Shown: positions 21,696-33,757 of the stretch, piece by piece
Numbering within the stretch: the stretch's first letter is position 1
Layout: every line of letters begins with the position of its first letter
NCBI GenBank assembly: GCA_000151295.1
Contig: GG745352.1
Location: forward strand, 329,331-393,330
DNA: 64,000 nucleotides
Origin: Allomyces macrogynus ATCC 38327
Taxonomy: Eukaryota > Blastocladiomycota > Blastocladiomycetes > Blastocladiales > Blastocladiaceae
Direction: 5' to 3'
Program-made: the position numbers and the translations under genes
Notes under the pieces: model-generated
What the model was told of the DNA's origin: nothing
The model's database searches: none
What the model saw: only the letters and a program-made list of their open reading frames with translations

Positions 21696-22682
21696 GGTGC
21701 CGTTGATCGGATTCGGTCGTCAATCGCGCGCGCGGGGGCCGGGTCCGTTCAGGAAAGAGCGTGTCGCAGCGTGATCTGGATCGTTTGCGGCGAGTGGTGT
21801 TGCCGTTGGTGAAGTTGATTGGGAGGATGGGTGGGCTGCAGAACGAGTTAGATTGTGGACGTCGGCGCTGAATGAAGGTGCCGTACTCATGAGAGCGGAA
21901 ATGGCGAGCAGGACACGGTCACGTTTTCATGATTTGCGCAAAATGGGCTCACCAGCTCTGCACAGATTACACCGGCACGGTCGCATCGACCTGGTCGGTG
22001 CAGGCGTCCTGTCCACGTGCTGAGACCAGCCAGGGTGCGGGCGGCAAGGCCGACAAGGAGGACGAGGAAGACGAGGGCGCCGAGAAAGGGACGGGCATTG
22101 AGGAGCTCGATCTGTCGGAGTAGGCGGCTGCGCTCTATGCCGCGATTCCTCTACGTTGCGTTGCGCTGGCTCGCTGATGGACGTGTTTTGCTTTGGCCTT
22201 GCCGCGCTTTCGTTGTGTCCATCCACGTTGTAAATACCAACATCGCCGACACCAATTCATTCTCCTTACCTCTTTTGTCGCAGCGTCCTTTTCCGGGTGC
22301 AGACACGGATGGCGAAGCGCTGCGCGATTGAGCAACGCGCTCTTGGATCCAGCAAGACCAAAGCTGGCCACAGCCGGACAAACGTGAGAAGAGAAATCCG
22401 GGTCGTCTTTTGGCGAAATGCGACGCGAAGGAACGCATCGAGGGTGTATTGCCAGCAGATCGAGCAGAAAGAATCCAAGACGCGCGACGCGGCCCGCACC
22501 CACACAAAGGAACGGAGAAAAAGCAAACTATACACAAGACCTGGGCACGAATACGTGGGCCGCGGAAAGAAAATGGACAGCAAGGAGCAGTGAAAGCGGG
22601 GAGGTGGGGGGAGGGGATCGCAAGCAACCCGGACGACAGGCGAACGATCAAGTCGACAACAGAAATCATGAACGGCAACAAC
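21696..22682. other. Intergenic region with a possible short acidic C-terminal exon
   Basis: This lies between the epsin start and the adenylosuccinate synthetase stop. On the plus strand, 22030-22123 reads GGKADKEDEEDEGAEKG then EELDLSE and a stop, with GC-rich third positions like a real terminal exon. The opposite strand of the same bases reads as a hydrophobic stretch. Neither is tied to a start or a family, so no gene is called. The epsin promoter must also lie here. Confidence 0.4.
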
Positions 22683-24109
22683 TTATGCGCGCGGCACGGT
22701 CAAGAGCGCGTCGCGGCCGGCACCCACACCGACCCACTCGATCGGCACGCCCATGAGCTGCTCGATCCGGCGCACATACGTCTGCGCGTTCTTGGGCAGG
22801 TCCTTCCAGTGGCGCACCTTGGAGATATCGGTCATCCACCCGGGCAGCGTCTCGTACTCGACGTCGCACTCGGCCAGGAAGTCGAGGTCGGCCGGGAAAT
22901 GGTCGACGACTTGGCCCGACTTGGTGTGGCGGTACCGCACGCCAATCTTGATTTCCGGCAGCTGGTCGAGCACGTCGAGCTTGGTCAGATTCGTGCACGT
23001 GTACCCGTTGAGCGCGTGCGAGTGACGCAGCACGACCATGTCGAGCCACCCGCACCGCCGCTTGCGGCCGGTCGTCACACCAAATTCGGCACCGACCGTC
23101 TGCAGGTGCTCGCCAACGGCGTTGAGCTGCTCGGTCGGGAAGGGGCCGCCGCCGACGCGCGTCGTGTAGGCCTTGACGACGCCAATCACTTTCCCGAGAC
23201 GCGTCGGCGCAATGCCGAGACCCGTGCAGACACCGCCGACAGTCGTGTTCGACGAGGTCACGTACGGGTAGGTGCCGAAATCAATGTCGAGCATCGCCGC
23301 GTTGGCGCCCTCGACGAGCACGCGCTTCTTGTCGTTGAGCGCCTGGTTCAGGTAAGGGATCGTGTCGACGACCATGGGCTTGAGCTTGGCCGCAAACTCG
23401 CGGTACCGCTTCACCTCGGCGTCCACGTCGTAGGCAAACTCGCCATACCGCTTCTTGCGGTTCGCGACAAACTTGCGCATCGCCTCCTCAAAGGCCTCGG
23501 GGTGGTAGAGGTGGTGCACGCGCAGCCCGGACCGCGATGCCTTGGACGAGTAGGCGGGGCCAATACCGCGGCGCGTCGTGCCAATGTTGGACCCGCCGCG
23601 TTCCACTTCGCGCAACCCGTCGACGACCTGGTGCACGTCAAAGACGAGATGCGCGCGGTCCGACACGAGCAGACGGCCCGCGCACGAGATCCCCTTGGAC
23701 TCGGTCGTCTCAAGCTCCTGGAAGAGCGACGGCAGGTGCACGACGACGCCGTTGCCAATGACCGAGACGCACTTGGGGTTGATCAGGCCCGACGGCAGCA
23801 TGTGGAAGTCAAACTTTTTGCCGTCCACGACAATCGTGTGGCCCGCGTTGTTGCCGCCCTAGAAAAACACGAGGAAGAGGGCAGCTCGAGGGTCAGTTTG
23901 AGCAACACGACACAGCTCGACGGGCAGGGACGCAAATCACGGAGCCGGGAGCGAGAGCGCGCGGTCGAAGAAAGGAAATGGAGACGCACCTGGCAGCGCG
24001 CAACAACGTCGGCATCCTGCGCGAGCACGTCGACGAGCTTGCCCTTGCCCTCGTCACCCCACTGTGCGCCCAGAACCACGGTCGCGCCGTTCGTGCTCAG
24101 ACCGGACAT
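22683..24109 (-). CDS. ADE12: Adenylosuccinate synthetase
   Basis: Two exons, 24109-23990 and 23858-22683, with a 131-bp phase-0 intron, encode 431 aa, the normal length. The enzyme joins IMP and aspartate using GTP, the first committed step from IMP to AMP. Visible motifs are the GTP-binding loop GDEGKGK (18-24, catalytic Asp19), [10 protein letters not shown] across the splice (catalytic His47), [15 protein letters not shown] (IMP binding), [19 protein letters not shown], and [10 protein letters not shown]. The sequence looks intact throughout. It is cytosolic. It sits near HPRT, another purine gene, only at a distance of 30 kb, so no functional clustering is implied. Confidence 0.97.
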
Positions 24110-24920
24110 GATGGAGGTGGAGAAGTTCGAGAAAGAGGACCGGAACTACATGGGCGGGTGGAGCGCGTCGCAGCGGGAGGGCGGAGCGAGAGGTTGGAGG
24201 GATGGCGTTGAAATCATCAGTGTTGGACGCGTTGCAGCAGCGTGATGGCACATGCACGGTGATCATGGTGCGGGTCGCGGCAGGCAGTCGGTCGGTCTGG
24301 TCGTGTCGGCACTTGGTCGTGTCAACAAACACAGCTTGAGAGTGCCGGCCCCGGTTGCCGTTGATCACCGTTCATCATAAACTTGTCATGCTTGCAAGAG
24401 AGAGAAGAAGAAAAGGAGAAAAGGGTAGCGGGGCACCTACGTTGGCGGGACACCCAAACCGAGCCAGGACGGAGTGGGCACGGCGCGGTATTTGAAGGGT
24501 CGGGCAGGTCACGTCGTGGGGCGTTGCGGCGCGCGTCGGACAAGTGCGTGACGGTTGCTGTTGAAGGGCCCGATCACGAAAAAGGGAGCCAGCCAGCCCC
24601 ATGCAGGCACGGTGGTGGTGCAGCGCGCAGCTTGCTTCATCACCATCTCAAGATGAACCTGTCCCGCGTGGGCCCCTTGTTGCGGTGGGAGTCCCGCGCA
24701 AACTTGGAGTGATGGCGCGCCAAAAGGTCTCGTGAGATGCGGTCAACACCGGTGGCGCAGGTGCATGGCAACCAACCCCTTCAGAAGGCAACGGGACCTA
24801 TGGCCCACACCTGACTACGGCAAGCACCAGCAGCACACCGCACCACCAACCGCAACGACCAGCAGACCCACAAGCGCGACGCGTGCAAGCGCCCCTTTGT
24901 GACGTCGCGACTTGCCCGCC
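24110..24920. promoter_or_regulatory. Divergent intergenic region, ADE12 and DUS3
   Basis: The 811 bases between two divergent start codons hold no recognised gene. Both promoters are expected here. No clear TATA box or known motif was found. Confidence 0.45.
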
Positions 24921-27249
24921 ATGACGACCCCGAACGAACCGCCCGCACCGAACCGCTCGAGCGGCGTCGCCCCCGTCAAGAAAGAGTAAAATTTGCCACC
25001 AATTTCAATCAGTCCATGAACCCAACCGACCCAACCCGAACCAGCACCATGATGCTGACGCGCTCCGCTCCGCGTGCTCAGATTCCTCTTGCCTATCCCT
25101 CACACTGCGCCCACACCCGCGCCCGCGCCCGCTCCTGCGCCTATCACCGAACCCGCCGACGACGCGGAGCCCAACAATGACCGCAAGCGGCCCGCCGACG
25201 ACGCGTCGGAGCCGCGCGCCAAGGCGATGCGCAACAAGAAGGACAAGAAGAAATTCACGGGCCAGAACAAGGACCGTCCGCGTGGCCACGTTGTCGAGGC
25301 CGTGCAGATTTGCTCGCTTATTGCCATTGGTGAGGAGTGCACGCGGCCAAAGTGCGTTCACGACGCGCCAAATTCAAACGACAAGTCCTTGAATCCTGAC
25401 TCGCCCATGCTATCCACTCGGTAGCTGCCGGTTCGAGCACGACCCGCAAGTCTTCCTTGCCGCGCGCGACCCGGACCTCGACGGCCCCTGCCCGAGCTAC
25501 GAGGCCAACGGCAAGTGCCCGCTCGGCATTCGCTGCCGGTTCCACAAGAAGCACACGGCCGAGGACGGCTACACCCAATTGACCGACGCGGCGCGCATGG
25601 CTACGGCCAAGCCTGTTTTGAACTTGCTCACGCGCGACCGGCAACAGGACCTGCGCAAGAAGCAGTTCAAGTTCACGCGCACCAAGGAGTACCTCAAGTT
25701 CCTCGGTGAGGAGGGAAAGGCGCGCGCCGCTGCCGCAGAGGCCGCACGGGTGGCTAAGGAGGCGGCTGCTGCTGCTGCTACTGCTGCCGCTGCTGAGGCC
25801 GTCGCGGCCGCGGCCGGGTCCGACGCCGAAATGGCGGACGCGAAGCCCGCGCCGCCCCCCGTGGAGAAGCCCGCGCCGGTCCCTGTGGCCGCCAAGCCGG
25901 AGCCGACCGACTCCGTCGTCGCGACGCTCAAGCTGACGCGGCGCGAAAAGACGCGCATCGATTTCCGCGGCAAGACCTACCTCGCGCCCCTCACGACCGT
26001 CGGTAACCTGCCGTTCCGCCGGCTGTGCAAGGGCTACGGCGTCGATATCACGTGTGGCGAAATGGCGCACACGCACAGTCTGACCGCCGGCGCGTTCTCC
26101 GAGTGGGCGCTGCTCAAGCGGCACCCGTGCGAGGACCTGTTTGGCGTGCAGCTTGCCGGCGGCAAGCCGGGGATGGTGCTCGATGCGTGCGAGATCATCA
26201 ACGCCGATTGCACCGTTGACTTTGTGGATTTCAACATGGGCTGCCCGATCGATTCGGTTTACGGGAACGGGTGCGGTTCCGCGCTCCTCGACCGGACAGG
26301 CCGTTTGCGTGATATTTTGCGCGGCATGGACCAGGTGATGGATTGCCCCGTCACGGCCAAAATTCGCACGGGTGTGGAAAAGCACAAGAATGTCGCGCAT
26401 AAACTGATCCCGCAGTTCCGCGAGTGGGGTGTGGCGCTCACTACGGTACGATCTTTGTTTTGTGCCCTCGATTGTGAGATCATGTCACTGATGTTTCTGG
26501 TTCTCATAGCTTCACGGCCGCTCGCGCCAGCAGCGGTACAAGGCGCTCGCCGACTGGGACTACATCAACGAGTGCGCGTCGGCCGAGCTCAAGGGCGACA
26601 TGCCCGTGTTTGGCAACGGCGACGTGCTGTCCCACGAGGAGTACTATTCGAAGCTCGCGACTTACAACAACGTCGACGGCATTATGATTGGCCGCGGCGC
26701 GCTCATGAAGCCGTGGATCTTCCAGGGTACGCGATTTTATCAATTCTCCGCCAGTACGCGGCGCGAACCCGATCCTCACCCAACTCCCATCCACCACCCA
26801 CAGAAATCAAGGAACGTCGCGTCTGGGACATTTCCTCCGCCGAGCGTCTCGACATGCTTCGCCAATTCACCTCCTACGGTCTCGAGCACTGGGGCTCCGA
26901 CACGCAGGGCGTGAACAACACGCGCCGCTTTTTGCTCGAACTGCTGTCCTTCACGCACCGGTACATTCCCGTGGGTCTGCTCGAAGTCCTCCCGCAAAAG
27001 ATGAACGAGCGGCCGCCGCGGTTTGTCGGGCGCAACGACCTCGAAACGCTCATGGCATCCGATAACTGCAATGACTGGATCAAGATCTCGGAAATGCTCT
27101 TGGGCCCGGCCCCGGCCGAGTTCAAGTTCTTGCCCAAGCATAAGGCTAACTCGTATGAGGACCCGGTGCGTGCTGAGGCGTTCGCCGCGTACGCGCCGAC
27201 GTCGAGTTTGGCGCCGTCGGTTGCACAGTTGGCGACGGGGACCGCGTAG
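24921..27249 (+). CDS. DUS3: tRNA-dihydrouridine(47) synthase (Dus3) with two CCCH zinc fingers
   Basis: Five exons: 24921-24985, 25082-25351, 25425-26445, 26510-26726, 26804-27249. All phases match and the total is a multiple of three (672 aa). The start ATG (MTTPNEPPAP) was chosen because the conserved frame has no ATG upstream of its zinc fingers except through this first exon. Two CCCH fingers lie near residues 85-160 (EECTRPNCRFEH across a splice; CPLGIRCRFHKKH). The FMN-dependent TIM-barrel domain follows: YLAPLTTVGNLPFRRLC, EMAHTHSL, NMGCPIDSVYGNGCGSALL and VFGNGDVLS. Dus3 reduces U47 in the tRNA variable loop and also modifies some mRNAs. An Ala-rich linker (about 225-260) separates the parts. 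The gene is convergent with the UFL1-like gene. Confidence 0.95.
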
Positions 27250-27418
27250 ATTGATTGGTTTGGGGTGCGAAGGGCGGGTGGGTGTGATTGTTGCTGGGAT
27301 TTGAAATGTGATTTGGTTCCTTTCGTGTTCATTGGTTTGGAGAGCAAAAAGCTGAGGGACACTTAGATCATTTTTCGCGACACCACGTCAAAACACTTTG
27401 AACAAAGCACATTGCCAA

Positions 27419-29742
27419 TTAGCTCGAGGCCGTCTGACGCTTCTCCAAAACGCGTCGGATTGCCTCGCCATGCACTGCCGGGTCGAGCAAGACCATGATT
27501 CCGTACTGCGATGCGAGTTCCACGACAAGCGGGTCAGCGAGCGGGTTCGTCTTGGTCTCGTCGAGCATGGCCGTGAGCACCGCATCCTCTTCCTCGGTCA
27601 CGGGCAAGTCGACCTTGCAGTGCTGCGCAATCGTGCGAATTGTCTTGCGGAACATGGCCACCGACTGGGCAAAGTGCACATCAACCGTGAGCTGCGTTTA
27701 CACGGAGTGAGAAGTCGAAACGAGAACCGTACTTTGGACTTAATGATCTGGTTCATCATGTCGCGAATCGTCATCAACTGTGCGTCATCGACAAACGCCA
27801 ACAGCGACTCGGCTACGTTCGGACCGACCGTCTTGAGCAAGTGCCGCCCGAGCGACTTAACCGTGGACGACGGGAGACCCCACCCGGCTACGCAATCGGG
27901 AACACATTAGCCCCAATGTCCATCCAACATAACGCTCAATGCGAGCCTGACACGTACCGAGCTGATCCAAGCCGTCGCAATACACATGAAACCGACCGAC
28001 CCAGTGCAGCAACGCGCGCTGCGGATCCATACAGAGCGCGCGCGCCGCATCCACACGGCGCCGCAATTCCGGCAAGATTTCGGGCACGACCACGTCGTGC
28101 AGGTCCGAAGGTACCCACAGCAGACGGTGCGCGACCTACGTGGACATCAGTAAGTCACGATCACGATGCGAGCATCGGACAAGCACACCAAACGTACTGC
28201 CTCCTTCGACACCTCGCGCGGCGTCGGCGCCGCGCCCGTCGCCGTCACCGCCGCCACTGCCGAGGGTTTCAACTGCGGCGCGACCAATACTGCATCACAC
28301 TCGGCGAGACACGCATTCACGAGCCGCGCGGGGCGGGCGACCACCGTGCCCGCACCACACCGGATCCTCTCCGGCCGCGCGGGTCGTCCGCTTCTGCGGT
28401 GGGAACGTGGCCGTCAAGAACGCTGCCGCATCGTGCGGATCGCAGAGCGCCGCGGCGACCGTGCCGTTACGTCAAGCGCGGCCATCTCGACGACGTTGGC
28501 AATAGGTCGAGCCGGGTCGGCGGCGTCGGCCATGGCGAGGACGGCGTCGCGGAGACGGTCGATGTGCGTGGATGCGACAAAGACCGTGGCGAGGCGCAGC
28601 CCGGTCGGTGGTGGGCGCATGGTGGCGATGTCGGCCAGCGGGAGGACGCCGATGGAGGTGAGTTGTGACGCGAGGTGCGCGGCTTGCGCGGCGACGTAGG
28701 CGTCTGGGGTGAAGATGTCGCTCTGCAACTTGCCGCGGATGGGGGCGGTCGGGGACGGGGTGGATGTGGACGGGTGGAGAAGGTCGTGCAAGAGCTCTAC
28801 GCGCGAGGATCATTGGAGAGGAGAGCGTTGGTGAGCGAGACGGAGCGCGAGGAAGGACGAGCGGCAAGGAACAAAGCGCACCTTCTCGGAGCCCCGGCGG
28901 GCAATCCGTCCCCTTGAGAATATGCGCAATCGAAATGGGTCTGGCAACAGGGTCGAGAGAGCGTCAAGGTAAATTCGGCTTGGCATCAAAACGCATGTCT
29001 AACCAAACGTACCGGTCGATCTGCAGTCCCTGGGCGAGCAACGCGCGCAATCGCTCTCGGAAACTGGCGCTGTAGAGGACACGCGACTCGTACTTGTCGC
29101 GGAACACTTGATCAGATGGGTTCGCCGCAAACAGGAGCTATGAATGGTTCGAAAACTGGTCAGCGAGCACACTCACGTCAGGAGCGTCGCGTGCAATCTG
29201 AACAGGCGAACCTCGTAGACCAATTTCGTGGTCACGCGCAGCGCAAGCGCAACCGCATCCCCCGCCGTGATCTCGGCCTGTTGAACGAAATCAATGGCGC
29301 TGGTGCGGAGCTGGTCGCGACCCTTTCTAAATCAACGGAGCCAAATCAGCACGTGGACATGAACAGCACCCACATCAACTACCGCTAACGCACCTTGACA
29401 AGAGAAACGTCTGCACGACCTCCTGGTCGCCCTGCGACTCGCCAACAACCGTCTCGACGACCTGCTCGCCCGTGCGCTGGTTGACGCCGAGAATTTGCTC
29501 GAGATGCGTGGTCGGGACAAATCCTGCACGGCGACGCCGGGATCAGTCGAAACGTTTCGTGGTCGAGCCATGACCTGTTAGTAATTACCATCGGCAGCGA
29601 TCTTGTCGCGGAGCGTCGAGCACAGGTGTGCCAGCGTGACGAGATCGCCCGAGAACGTGTGGTAAACGGGAGGCAGCTCGCCGCGGTCGACGAGAAGGCC
29701 GAGGAGTGCGTCGAAAGTTGCAGCAGAGACGGTATTAGCCAT
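27419..29742 (-). CDS. UFL1-like E3 UFM1-protein ligase, multi-exon
   Basis: Exons that close in phase: 29742-29589, 29523-29394, 29326-29212, 29137-29013, 28940-28882, then from 28796. Later exons lie within 28344-28187, 28126-27960, 27900-27730 and 27679-27419. The N-terminus (FDALLGLLVDRGELPPVYH, then GGFVPTTHLEQILGV) aligns in order with the start of UFL1. The parts SRVLYSASFRERLRALL, RPISIAHIL, REELLHDLLHP and IRGKLQSDIFTPDAYVA follow UFL1 colinearly. UFL1 is the scaffold ligase that transfers the ubiquitin-like UFM1 to ribosomal protein uL24 and others at the ER. Around 28380-28470 the best-conserved reading (ALCDPHDAAAFLTATF) is in a different frame from its flanks, so an indel or an unusual intron is needed. 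The C-terminal half is weakly conserved. It could be a degenerating gene. Confidence 0.68.
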
Positions 29743-30130
29743 GATTGGGCTGGAAGTCGGTGTTGAAGTGGTCGGGTCGATTTTGGGCGTGAAGCTTGCA
29801 GCGGGGCGCGATCTTCTCGGATCGCTGGCGTGAATGCCGTTTGAGCGTGTTGCAGTGGGTTTGCCCAAAGATAAAGAGGTCAATGTCCACGCTGTCGTGG
29901 GTCGAAGGCGCCGACAAAGGTGGACAACGTTGAAGGGGTTGGCGATGCAAACTGGAGGAAATGAATGAGCAGGAAACAGCAAGCCGCCAAGTCACTCGAC
30001 CTTTTCCTGATCCTGCTCCGCCTGCAGCTTTCGTCTCAAGCAAGGACGCAGTCGTCGTCGACAATCAACATTTCTCATCCAAACTGGCCAACTCGCACAC
30101 TCAACTCCATTCAATCCGCGCGCCGCCATC
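29743..30130. promoter_or_regulatory. Putative bidirectional promoter, UFL1-like and EAF7
   Basis: The 388 bases between divergent start codons contain no other gene. Both promoters must fit here. No TATA box was recognised. Confidence 0.45.
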
Positions 30131-31121
30131 ATGACCGCCAGCACCGCGCCGGGCGACTCGCCAGCGCGCGAATCCGCGCTCGCATCCGAGCCAACAGCTG
30201 CATCGACCGGCCTCGACACGACCCCGCGCCCCCCACTTTCGACCACGGCCACGATGGCTACCGCAGCAGACCGTTCGCCAACGCCGACGCCGACCAAGGC
30301 GAGCACCGCAGCCGTACCGCCGCCGCCGTCTGTTGATCCCGTCCCGCCGACCCTGTTCAACTGGACCATCAAGCATGACATTCTCCTCCTCGGCGCCATC
30401 ACGCAGTACCGTCCCGTCGGCGTGCACGCGCACTTCCGCATCCTCGCTATCCAGTCGGCCATGGCGCGCGGGCTTGCAGGCTCGACTGCTGACGGGATCC
30501 TCGCACACGTGCCCGTCGCGCGCATCTGGCAGCGGTTGCACGAGCTGTACGACCTCGAGGTGCTGGAAAAGGTGTGCGCGCACTCACTCTCTAACCAATT
30601 CTGCTGAACAAAGCTGAACAAAGCCTGTCTGACACGACCTTCTCGACCAGATCGAGGAACCGCCACCCGCCTACGTCCTCCTGCAAGAAGACGGCGACTC
30701 GGGCACTTCCCCCGCGGCCGCGCCCCCACCGACCTCACGTAAACGCGTCCCCACGGACCCGGTCGCCGACGAGCACTGGGACGCGGTGCACGAATTCGCG
30801 CTTCCGCGGCACATTTTACGCCGTCGGGACACCGTTGCTGCGGGGTCCGAGAGCGACGCGGCCGCGTCGTCCGAGAACGATGCGACCGAGGACGACGGGG
30901 CTGAGGAGTCGTCGGCACCCACGTCGCCGGCTCTGCGACCCACGACGCGCGCGGCGGCGGCGGCGGCTGCAGCGGCGGTACCGACGACCCCGAAAGGGGG
31001 CAAGGGGGATACGTCACCGGCGAGTGGGAGTGGGATCCGCACGCGAAGTTCGCGGCGGCGAGCGGCGGCGCAGGAGACGCCATCGAGTAGCGCAGGCAGG
31101 AAGAGGATGAGGAAGCATTGA
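30131..31121 (+). CDS. EAF7: Eaf7/MRGBP-family subunit of the NuA4 histone acetyltransferase
   Basis: Two exons, 30131-30571 and 30651-31121, phase 0, encode 303 aa. The CT20/Eaf7 domain lies at about residues 70-150: WTIKHDILLLGAITQYRPVGVH, HFRILAIQSAM and IWQRLHELYDLEVLEK, and the exon 2 start IEEPPP follows. This matches yeast Eaf7 and human MRGBP, which anchor the Eaf3/MRG15 module in NuA4/TIP60 and act in the nucleus. The N-terminus is a Pro/Thr-rich disordered region. The C-terminus has an acidic stretch (SENDATEDDGAEESS), a run of alanines and a basic end (GRKRMRKH) likely to be nuclear-localising. Confidence 0.9.
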
Positions 31122-32074
31122 CCAATCAGAAATAAAGCTAGCAACAGAATGCAAATGTTGAACCTGTTTGGTCGCTGCAGTGCACGATCAGAACCGAGCG
31201 ACGCAACATGGCCTGCACGATTTGAAAACGACTCGAATTTGCTATTAGATCCGCCTAAAACTCGAGCGTGCACTGAAAAGACCACGTTCAAGCAGTTATA
31301 CGGTCGGTAGTGAGAGGGCTAAATACAGCAACGTTGGTGTTGGTTGCAGAAAACCGAGGCATTTTCCCGGCCAGTCGACCGAGCCCTTCCACCAGAGAAA
31401 GGGCTGTGAGTGCCGAATCGGGAGACGAGTCGCCTAGTCTACACAACGGGAACGGAGAAAGTCGCGACGGAAGAGAAGCGCGCTCCTCAACTTTAAGTTG
31501 CGAGGTTATTTGGATTTTTGTTCAAAGGATCATGCAAATGGGTTCACGATTGTAGTGGCTCTGGACTTGAATCTCACATTGTGGGTCTTGGGAAAAAGTT
31601 GCTGCAATGGTGATTGGTGTGGCAGGAAAGCAGTTGGGAAGGTCAAAGCCATGGTTCACGACGGCCAACGACCACCGACTTCCGCCCAGCCCATCACCTC
31701 ACGAGCGTGCGCGGTCACTAGTTGCGACAGAAGAGCCGAAGTGCCTCGCTTCCCCCTGCCCTCAGGCCCCGCGGCACACGCTCATGTTCAGATGTTCACC
31801 CGAGTCGCACTCTCTTGGCAAACGCCGCCAGATCTCTCCCTCGGAATACCAAAAACGGTCGCAAAGTGTATCAGAAACCAATGATGCGGACGGCAACACG
31901 AAGAATAGAAGAAATGCGGCACAAAAAGCAATGCGACCCCCTGGGCAACTCGAGCTGGCACACAAATACACGACGAGTGAGAGAATGCAAAGAAAGAAAT
32001 GGTCGCTGCGCGCGGCACGCGGCACGCACACGGTATCACGACGGGTGACTGCAGCATCACTGACCCCCGGGTGT
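31122..32074. other. Convergent intergenic region
   Basis: This lies between the stops of EAF7 (+) and the Ssh4-like gene (-). No conserved coding sequence, repeat or RNA gene was recognised. Confidence 0.55.
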
Positions 32075-33144
32075 TTACTTCATGACCGAGACACCGATGC
32101 GGCCCTGCGTCGCGCCCGAGTACCCTGGCGCCCCCGGCTGGTGGTACTTGGCCTCTTGCGCGTAGGCCTTGGCCTGGATCTCGGAGTGGTCGTAGTGATA
32201 GAAGACGACGCGGATCTTGGCGGGCGCGTTGACGCCAATCGTCGGGAAATACTGCGCGGTGCGCGTGCGGAACTCGTGCGGGCGCGCGAGAACACTGAGG
32301 GAACACGGTATGAGTGAGCATTCAGAAGAGGCGAAGCAATTGTTGCGATAAAAGGAAGAGAGGAGGAGACGCGTACCGGTCAAACGAGATCGGGTCGGTG
32401 CCCTGCGTCAGGTAGAGCTCCTGACCCTCAATGTTGGCCGTCAGGTAGTAGACGTTTTGCTCGTTCTTGGCGACCGATACGTTGCGGTTGGGCGCGATCG
32501 TGAACTTTTCGCCAATGTACCCGCCCTTGTCGACAAACTTGCGGTCGTTGGTGTGGTACGCGACCGAGTGCGCGTGCCAGCCTAGCAAAAAGTGCAGCAG
32601 AAACGCAAATCAGTTTAGAAGCGAACATTCAAGCGCGTAAGCGTGCACAGGAGCGCGACAACGTACCCGGCATGCGGAACGTCGGGTAAGGATTGCGCGC
32701 AAACCCAATCCCAATCGTCATGCCCGGGCTCCCCATGTGCAGAATCTCGACCTGCATGCAGTTGTACTCCTTGGAGATAGGCAGCGTCGCCTGAATCGAC
32801 GTGATTTCCAGCTTGAAGAACTCGAGTTCAAACGTGTTTTCGTTGAGCACCGTCACCTTCACGTCTTTCCCCGCTGCGACCGGATCAAATTGCGGGGGTG
32901 CCGGCGGGAACGCCTGGTAGACCGGGTGCGGGAAATCCTTGAAGAACTGATCCGGATTGGGCGCCGTCTTGGCCTGCTCACGCTGCTGGTTGCGGCCCTT
33001 GCTCGTGCCGTCGCGCAAGGTCGGGTTGATGCGCAGGATCACGCAGTGCGCGAGCAGGACGACGACGAGCGCAGCGATCACGGGGATCGCAATGATCACG
33101 GGGAGCGGCAGCGAGCCCGTGTCGGACGTGACGTTGCCGGCCAT
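32075..33144 (-). CDS. Ssh4/Ear1-like membrane-anchored SPRY-domain protein
   Basis: Three exons, 33144-32667, 32581-32377, 32294-32075, all phases matching, encode 300 aa. An N-terminal membrane segment lies at about 13-36 (LPVIIAIPVIAALVVVLLAH). The SPRY domain follows (about 110-280): QVEILHMGSPGMTIGIGFA, YPTFRMPGWHAHSVAYH, GGYIGEKFT and YFPTIGVNAPAKI. The same order (TM, then SPRY with PGWH-x2-SVAYH) is seen in yeast Ssh4 and Ear1, endosome/vacuole adaptors that bring Rsp5 ubiquitin ligase to membrane cargo. Unlike those, no PPxY motif is visible here, only FPPAPPQF. It may act through a partner. The gene is divergent from the paxillin-like gene. Confidence 0.82.
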
Positions 33145-33757
33145 GGTGAATGCAGCTCAGGACGTGGCGGGATTGGCGGTTGGCCTCGAAGTTGCTGCCG
33201 TCGGTCGGTTGAGGGGTTGACGACGCGGCGCTGGGAAATGCACACGAGCGGGAGAACGGGGTCGCCGTGTGCTGCGAGAAGTCGTTCTGCGAGGATGAGG
33301 TTGCGAGCCTCGTCGTCGACGTCGTCGTGCAGCTCGACATTGGCTCGACCTTCAGCGTTCAGGCGTCAGTGGCGTGGACGGGGCCCGGCTACCTGCTGCG
33401 CCTCCCTGCCCTCAAAACGGCCAGGTACCTGCACATAGCGGCGAAAATGGGCGAAAGTGACCGAGCGAAAGTGACCGAGCGAAAGCCAAATCAGTCGCGT
33501 ACATACTTTGTCTGCTCTCCAAATCTATTGTCAGAACACATTTGCGACTGGGAGCAAAAGCAACGTGCCGCCACCAACGCACCCGATCCGAGACGCGTGC
33601 AGGAACCACCAGTCGCTAACGGCAGCACCGGTCGGAAGCACCAACCTTAACCTGCCCGACCAAGCAGCAAGGGAAGCCGGCCCTTCTCCAATTACTCCTC
33701 AGTAACGGGACACGCTCTCTGCACCTTCTCCACCGACCCGATCAAGCACCCGACAAC
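33145..33757. promoter_or_regulatory. Divergent intergenic region, Ssh4-like and paxillin-like
   Basis: The 613 bases lie between divergent starts. The octamer GAAAGTGACCGAGC (about 33450-33480) is repeated back to back. No gene was recognised. Confidence 0.45.

Noticed and set aside
22410..24245. 611-codon open frame antisense to adenylosuccinate synthetase
   Set aside because: The opposite strand encodes a full, conserved enzyme. The antisense frame crosses that gene's intron and shows no family resemblance.
25318..26400. 360-codon minus-strand open frame across DUS3
   Set aside because: It is a mirror of the conserved dihydrouridine synthase barrel and has no independent support.
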